In this document: positions 57,663-64,000 of the stretch, one piece after another
Position numbering within the stretch: position 1 is the first letter of the stretch
How the letters are laid out: each line of letters starts with the position of its first letter
DNA from: Capitulum mitella
Taxonomy: Eukaryota > Arthropoda > Thecostraca > Pollicipedomorpha > Pollicipedidae
Assembly: GCA_030062745.1 (NCBI GenBank)
Contig: CP099846.1
Location: forward strand, 25,379,201 to 25,443,200
Direction: 5' to 3'
Length of the DNA stretch: 64,000 nt
Notes under the pieces: model-generated
What the model saw: the letters and a program-made list of their open reading frames with translations, nothing else
The model's database searches: none
Told to the model about the DNA's origin: nothing
Position numbers and translations under genes: made by a program

Positions 57663-58474
57663 TTCAAAACAGTTTCTTGACTTCTGCTAGTCATGTCATG
57701 CTAAAGAAGTACAGCTCGCATTACAATGTTTGTATAATGTTAGCATAGGCGGTGCTAGGGCCATGAAAAAGGGGGAGCTGTCGTGGTCATATGCTCCTCG
57801 GATCAACTCGTGACTTTTGGCCTTAAATGACCTCTAGTGACCTTGGGTCACTTGGAATGATCTCGTGTGCATTTAATGTTATCTGTAAACGTTTTCAGTA
57901 ATCTGAATTCATTCCATTTCAAAAAATTCATTTTATGGTTATTGCGATATAGGGTACGCGCACTGACATGTTAGGTCATAGCTCCGTGATCCGACCTGAT
58001 ATCAAGCTGAAACCTTATACACAAGTAGAGGGCACCTTTCTATGTCATATATATTCCGGGTTTGGCACTTGAAACAACGCCGAAATTATTGCAAGAAAAC
58101 CAAATCTTGACTTTTGACCTTGACCTGACCTTGTGAAGTGACCTCAGATAAACAAAATTGTATCTGCATATTGCCCAACTATTTAGCTATACATCCATAC
58201 AAAGTTTCAAGTTCTATCTTAAAAGCGCTGTTTTTAGCAGACATTTTCCTTTTGCCCTCAACATCGCCAAAATGGCTTGAGGTGCCTTCCAAAAACGTTG
58301 CCTGGCTCCGCTCCTGAGTACAACAGAATTTCGAAATTTTGGCACGGCACGTAGAAAGAATAGCTAGGAAAAGTCACCAAGTTTTGCGAGGCTGCGCTAA
58401 AAAGCCTGGAATTGGCAAACAAAAAACTCGATGGGGGGGGGGGGGGATTCAGCTCCTCCCTGCCGAGAATAGGG
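57663..58474 (+). mobile_element. Family B TTAA element, left-truncated
   Basis: It matches family B from its internal TTCTGCTAGTCATG word to the right end (GCCGAGAATAGGG), with TTAA at 58475-58478. The first ~400 bp are absent and it is joined directly to family C copy 3. Confidence 0.8.
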
Positions 58475-58489
58475 TTAAACAATCTTAGG

Positions 58490-59980
58490 GGCGTCCTCGA
58501 ACAATCAGAAGGGGATTTCTAAATCAGCGAGGAAATGGTTGAGGGGTCATGAAAAAATGTTTAAGTGGCCATATGAAAATACCAAGAGCTCTCTCAAAAA
58601 CTCGAGGGGTCTAAAAAAAACCTTCCTGGCTCCTTTGGACGAACTGAAGGGATGAATGACCCTCTCCCAAGTCTGAGAGTTTCGTTTTGAAGTCATCTCG
58701 AGGATGTGCTGATTTTTTTTGCGACGCCCAAATTTTTCAGATGCTCCCAACATTCAGAAAGGGAGTTTCGAGCCGGACAAGGCATTGTTCGAGAGACCCT
58801 CTGAGAATATCAAGGGGCCTGTCCAAGTGCTTGAGGGCCCACAGAATTCCAAAGGGCATTTGAAACTGGTTCAAGGATGGGCCCCTCCTTAAGGCCTAAA
58901 GAATTCCTTTGAAATAAAATTCCTTCAGGCTCCTTGAAACGAAATCCCTGAATTCATTTGCAGGGCATTGATATTTTCAGAGGGTACCTCAAGCATAGAA
59001 AGGATACACCGGATGAGAAAATGTTTGAGTCCTGTTTGAAAATATCAAGGACTCCCTGACAAGATCGACAGCCCCACACAAAAACTCCAAGGATCCTTGA
59101 GGTGAATCTAGGGAGTGGTCCCCTAAAATCCAATGGACCCTCAATGAATTCCTCTCGAGGGCTTATTGGAGTTTTTATGCGGCCGTCAAACATTTCAGAG
59201 ACCCATTGGTATTTCGAAAGGCCGGTGGAACGTCCAGGATAGTTTTTAATCGGATGAGGAAATGTCTGAGACGCTCTCCGAAAACATTAAGGGCTTCTCA
59301 AAAGACTTGAGATTCCACACAACCTCGATGAATCCCTAAAGAAAGGAAAGAGTCTCCGTGGCATTCGAGGCGTTCTGAAACCCATACAAAATGCCCTTGA
59401 CATTTTCAAAGACACCGTATATTCTGGAAAGGATGAACTGGACGAGTAAATGTTCCATGGGCCCCTGAAAATATCAAGGGCACCTCTGAAACCTTTAGAG
59501 ACCCACAAAAAATATTTGATGGACCCTTTAAATAAATTTAAAGAGAGGCGCTCCTGAAAGTTTATTTGAATTATGATGAAAATCTAATCTAATGAATATG
59601 AATTCGTCTAGAGGGCCTATTGAATTGTTTGCGAACCCCTTACACTTTTGAGAGGGCCTTCAATACCCCAGGGAACCCGCATTCAGAAACCTAGTTTTAA
59701 GCCGGACAAGAAAATGTCTGTTGGCCCCCTAATGATACCAAAGGGCTCGAGGGTTCAAAAAGCTTGAGGGTTTCACGAATAACTCCAATAAGTCCTCGAG
59801 ATAAATTCAACGAAGAACCTTAAGACCATGGGGAAGGCCCGTCTTGAATTGATCTAGAGGGTCCATTAGAGCTTTTGCCGGTCTTTAGCTGTCTAAATGG
59901 GCCCTTGATCATCGTATTTACAGAGCAATTCTTTACAATGCACTAGCGTCGTTTAACAATTTTTCCTTAATGTTTTAGGG
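58490..59980. repeat. Tandem array of ~240-bp units
   Basis: The anchor CGGAYRAGRAAATGTYTGAG recurs near 58528, 58774, 59010, 59251, 59439 and 59703, giving spacings of about 246, 236, 241, 188 and 264. Each unit also contains GAAAATATCAAGGG-type words and appears subdivided at about 20 bp. Units are strongly diverged. No protein reading is convincing. Confidence 0.7.
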
Positions 59981-60056
59981 GTTTTCTGGAAACATCAAGG
60001 GTCATCTCCTTGATGGCACCACAACAATTCTAATGACGCTTTGGATAAATGTGATG

Positions 60057-60057
<1 letters not shown>

Positions 60058-60101
<44 letters not shown>
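60058..60101. repeat. (TA)n microsatellite
   Basis: About 20 TA units immediately upstream of the Penelope-like remnant. Confidence 0.95.
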
Positions 60102-60106
<5 letters not shown>

Positions 60107-60111
60107 GCATA

Positions 60112-60312
60112 GTGCCACACAACCATGAACACTTGACTCGTCGCACCATCACCTCGAAGATAAAGATCCTGGCAAACGCAACATATAAACGGGACGTAGC
60201 GGCCCTCGAAGCCATATTCATTCGGGATATGGGCCCAATAATTAACCGCCAGGTTCACGCGCGTGGTACCCTGCAGTTGTTTGAAGGGCCGCCACTAGAG
60301 CCAAGACTATGA
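60112..60312 (+). pseudogene. Penelope-like element remnant (C-terminal end)
   Basis: The frame contains VAALEAIFIRDMGPIINRQV near its end, matching the LEA..I.D..P..N.Q end of GIY-YIG endonucleases in Penelope-like elements and the remnant at 28540-28660. A GAAGATG...GTAGACGAAACGTTAA sequence at 60473-60503 resembles the element's 3' tail. The upstream reverse transcriptase is missing. Confidence 0.45.
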
Positions 60313-60769
60313 ATATGTGAATAGGTGCTGTAATGATCTTTCGTGTATCGTTTCCGCGCTGCTTGTCCATGTTTAATTATGTGTGCGGACCAGGAGATCG
60401 ATATCTTTAGTAATCGTACGCTTTGTTTTTCAAATTTGAACCAAGTGTGGTTGACCCCATACTTGTGTCTGAAGATGTCTCATGTGTAGACGAAACGTTA
60501 AATCGATAACAAAATGTGATTTTTTGCTTGTTCTTTATATTATAATGAACATTTGCAACATTCTTAGCGAACATTTATTGGAAACGAAACGACTCATGCG
60601 AACAATCGAAGCGACATCAAAGAACATGAACAATGCCAAATCTGCTGTAGTTTTTAACAAACAAGGTGTACGTAACGATGCTTCTTATGCTTCCTAGTTT
60701 TACTAATATATGTGCATAAATATACATATGTATATATACACGAAAAAACAAAATTTTCTATAAATCTTC

Positions 60770-60990
60770 TTTTTTTAATCAACTTCAGTCAGTCAAAATG
60801 AAGTGACCTAAATCCGTTGAGAAACTCACACAGCCTAGGTTGTGAGGCACCTCGATCAGCCCCCTCCCCAAATCATTTATACAAAACGACATCCCTGTAG
60901 TGCTCAAGGGGCCACCTCAGAGTTGGGAACCCCCTCATCCTCTAGAATCCTCGAAAAAGTCCTGGCTACGCCTCTGGCTAAGACTATCAT
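60770..60990. mobile_element. Possible hAT-type MITE
   Basis: The right end TCCTGGCTACGCCTCTG is the inverse of a CAGAGGCGTAGCCAGGA terminus. The left portion resembles 29735-29840. The left boundary is not defined. Confidence 0.4.
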
Positions 60991-62734
60991 CATCATGATT
61001 TTTACCTTCGTTGGGCAGGCAATGCATTACTACTTAAAAAACTGGTCCCAAATCACACAATCTTTGAAAATGATGTGATACCTCTGCAGCCTTCTATTAC
61101 CCATGAGTCAGGACTGAAATAAATGCCAAAATGTCCGGAACTAAATAGCACTCAGTTACCCACAGCATGCTCCCATCCAACTGCGTCGTGCCATTCCGCA
61201 ACTGCAGAAAAATGAGATGTGAGGTTATGTATGCCGACTGCGTCCCACATCTTCGCCTGAATCTTCCGGAGAGTGATACTGAAGTGTCGGCTGCTATTCG
61301 TTAGGCTGTCCTCGTCCCTGTGTGGGTGATAACAGATGCGCTCAACGGGAATCCAATCGGCGACCACGTATATGTTCCCCAGAAGAAGACGTTCTTAGCT
61401 ATTTTGAACGTCCTTGTAAATCGGGCTAGTCTGCTGGAAAACAGCACAATCATCCAGAGACCCAACGAGCGTCAAAAACACATCCGTGAGGTTATTGCAG
61501 TGGTCACACACTAGCGTCAGGTGTAGTGGGTGCCAACTCTTGCAAGTGTTGTGTGATTCAAAACATGACATTCTGGGCCAAGAAAGTGTGCATCCTAGCA
61601 CACACATCACTGCTGCCTAAAACTACGGTTGGAAATTTACAAAAATCATTGGAGCTGTCAGACAGGATGGCAGATTTTTACTTTCCTGTCATTGTCATAG
61701 AATAATGTTAAAACCTCTGAAAGATGAAGGTCAAGACTTTTTGGTTCTCTGGCCATGCCTATGAGATAAAGAACAGCCACGATCAGAACACAAAAAATAG
61801 AACATTCATGAAGGTAGAAAAATTATCCTTTCAAAACATCGTAGATTATCGCACCATGAGAATACATCCAACCAATTTGAACCTTTGTCAGGCGTTCAAA
61901 TTTTTCATTTGCAGTTTGTAAGAAACGTAGCTTACCCCCCAAAAAAGCGTACTTCGAGAGCAAAGGAAAAAAACCAAGGGTGATATAAAATGCAACACTT
62001 CTGCACATCAGGGTTGCATTTACAAAGTCATAAATGACTTATATGAATTACACTGTGACGGCCAATAGCAAAGGCGAGGGGAGAGGGGTGGGGGGAAGGC
62101 AGGGCGCTACAGCCCCCAACTCTTTTGCAGTTTAACGCATTGGCCCTATGAGCGTTGAGTGGAAAGTACTGACCTAAAATGATTCTTTCCCCTCAGCTTT
62201 GGAGTTCTCGCATCCCTGGCCAATAGTCAGCACTCTTCCATTCTCAGTTTTCTTGTATGCCAGGTGCACGTCTATCAGCTACTTTATTTATAGCCCTCGG
62301 TCATAAGTTGTCATGATAGAGGCACATTATGCACTTAAATAAAATTTATATAGTATCAATTCAACAACGATGAATTGTAACTTTATTATAATTGTCATTA
62401 CATTGGATTATCACCATTCAGTAACTTTAGTAGTGACACAAACTCCCCATTTTACATCATATTAATGAGTACATATTTGAAAACATGTTGCTGATCATTT
62501 AGAATTTTGCATGAAACCCATCTAGGGTTCTTGCAACAATACACAAAGTACACTACACCTGCAAAATCATAAGCACACTCACCAGCAATGGTTGTAAATT
62601 GTTTCTCTACAGCCATGAGTGTAGATAAACTACCTAGCTAACCGGCCGCAAATATGCTTATGAACGGGGTTCTGGTGTTACCAGATATCAGCTGGCGAGA
62701 AAAACGTTGTTGCCAGTCTAGTGACTGTTCAACT
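60991..62734. other. Unassigned AT-rich DNA
   Basis: No recognisable gene; a G-rich patch at 62077-62104 may be a small-element remnant. Confidence 0.4.
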
Positions 62735-62738
62735 TTAA

Positions 62739-63671
62739 CCCGCGCATGACCGTGGGTCGGCGGCGATCACGCCCGACTGAGGGGAGGGGGCGGCGGTTGA
62801 CCGACCCCCTCGAACTCACGAACGTTGGTCGGACGATAAAAATAAGCACGCCATTGGAAAGTTTGTGACGGGTAGAGTTCGAAACCGGTCTCATTTTTAG
62901 TTTTAGATAATACGTAAGCAATTTACGTCCTATATATGTTTTCTCATAGCCGACTGCATGAGACCGAGAAACGGCCTGAATTCAGGGACGTAGCCAAGGG
63001 GGGTCATGGGGGCCATGGCCCCCCTGAACCAAACGGTCTACACTAGATGTATGGCGATTTCGCAGTAATAGTGATCATATTGTAGAGGGGCTGCGCAACT
63101 CGAACGTGCTGCCCATTCCCCTTTGAATGCGGCATCGGCCGCCCTGGCCGGTGCCGGTTTGTGCCGGTCCGTCCCTGCGTGTTCCGTCCGTCCCGGGCCG
63201 ATCCGTGCCGGCACCCGACGGGTGTAGGGCACCTGGGCCGGCGTGGCGCCGGTCCGGACGTGTGCGGATTGGTCAAGGCGTCGCTGGTCACGTGGTGTGC
63301 AGTCGAGGTCGGATCGCCGGGTCGCAAGAAACGGGGAGTTTGGAGACTGGGTTCGGGCGACGCGGATGTAATGAAGTCGTACCAAGCAGGGTTGAAATAG
63401 AGCTGCAGGTGAGAAGTCTTTGTGTTTGGTACAAAAGACCACGCTTACAATACACATTTTGCAAAAGCAAGCATCATATGTTTTCCTATGCGTTAACTAT
63501 GAGGTAAATTATATAAAATTGCTGCTTTTTCCTTGCAAATTTCGTCATATGTCAGTAGCATATGACAAAACTTAATATTTCGCCCCCACTGAGGAGAACC
63601 CTGGCTACCTGCCTGCCTGAATTTCAAGGGCTGTGATTAATAAGGCATAGGTAAAGGCAACAACGCACAAG
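62739..63671 (+). mobile_element. Family A TTAA element, left part, twice interrupted
   Basis: TTAA at 62735-62738 is followed by CCCGCGCATGACCG and the family A left half. The sequence breaks at 62982, resumes at 63624 (CAAGGGCTGTGATTAATAAG) after a hAT-type insert, and is broken again at 63672 by a family B element. Confidence 0.8.
62983..63615 (+). mobile_element. 633-bp hAT-type element inside family A
   Basis: It begins CAGGGACGTAGCCAAGG and ends CCCTGGCTACCTGCCTG (imperfect 17-bp inverted repeats). It is flanked by exact 8-bp duplications CCTGAATT at 62975-62982 and 63616-63623. Intact family A copies (for example 11866-11884) have one such site and no insert. The interior is GC-rich (63120-63300). 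Frames on both strands there (to 139 codons) lack recognisable domains. Confidence 0.85.
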
Positions 63672-63675
63672 TTAA

Positions 63676-64000
63676 CCCTATTCCCGGAGGGCTAGACGGC
63701 ATGGTCGATTCCCGGCGGGGGGGATTCGGCCCCCCCATGAGATCTCGAGAACTACACATCCGATTTCATCGCAACAAACGGCAGTCGATTGGCCATGACG
63801 TGAACTGCATTTTTATAAAGAAGAAATTTTCAAAATTTTGAGAACTGTGGATACAGGGGGGCAAAAATGTCAAAATCAGGGGTATTTTTGGACTTCTTAT
63901 AACTCCGTTGTTTATGGACCGATTTCGATGAAACTGGCATGAATCGAGAGGGTATGAATACGACTTTTACCATTGATACAAGCATCTGAAATTTTGGGAA
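63676..64000 (+). mobile_element. Family B TTAA element, left part, cut by window edge
   Basis: TTAA at 63672-63675 is followed by CCCTATTCCCGGAGGGC and the family B left half. It is inserted into the family A element after CGCACAAG. Confidence 0.8.

Overview
This is eukaryotic, animal genomic DNA, most likely from an arthropod. The evidence is one GC-rich gene of the DEG/ENaC (pickpocket-type) channel family, tRNA-derived SINEs, Penelope-type remnants, many hAT- and TTAA-type DNA transposons and long (TA)n runs. There are no operons, ribosome binding sites or prokaryotic features. I see no intact tRNA or rRNA gene and no CRISPR array. The organism call is an inference; nothing in the window fixes the species.

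Layout. 1-4146: an old hAT-like element (family C, copy 1) with a decayed reverse-strand transposase, itself hit by smaller elements and by a (TA)n palindrome. 4147-7600: a short 20-bp-type tandem array, unassigned DNA and a 163-bp hAT-type MITE (family D). 7600-9400: the only convincing host gene, an intronless-looking 409-codon DEG/ENaC subunit. 9400-16300: repeats, including a complete 1.2-kb TTAA element of family A and one of family B that splits a degenerate 21-bp tandem array. 16300-24700: mostly unassigned, with MITE D, a (TA)n run, one copy of a dispersed repeat F and a decayed SWIM/MULE-like transposase. 24790-27790: a second F copy invaded twice, at two TTAA sites 245 bp apart, by family A elements in opposite orientation. 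28-36 kb: a Penelope-like endonuclease remnant, GC-rich unique DNA, another MITE D and a SINE. 36629-40768: a full-length 4.1-kb family C element. 44077-45499: a SINE with a 12-bp target duplication that was later split by a family B element. 46422-50142: a 3.7-kb hAT element with perfect 8-bp duplications, retaining a BED-finger first exon. 53.7-58.5 kb: a hAT transposase pseudogene interrupted by family C copy 3, which is fused by deletion to half a family B element. 58.5-60.0 kb: a tandem array of about 240-bp units. 62735-64000: a family A element into which a 633-bp hAT-type element and then a family B element were inserted.

The main biological content is therefore a stratified record of transposition, whose boundaries can often be fixed to the base from target duplications or from empty paralogous sites. 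Two themes cut across families. The ends of elements from several unrelated families carry G-tract/C-tract hairpins. Families A and B also carry dense AGGTCA/TGACCT half-sites in nuclear-receptor-like arrangements (DR1, DR0, ER0, ER1), which makes them candidate dispersers of hormone-response elements.
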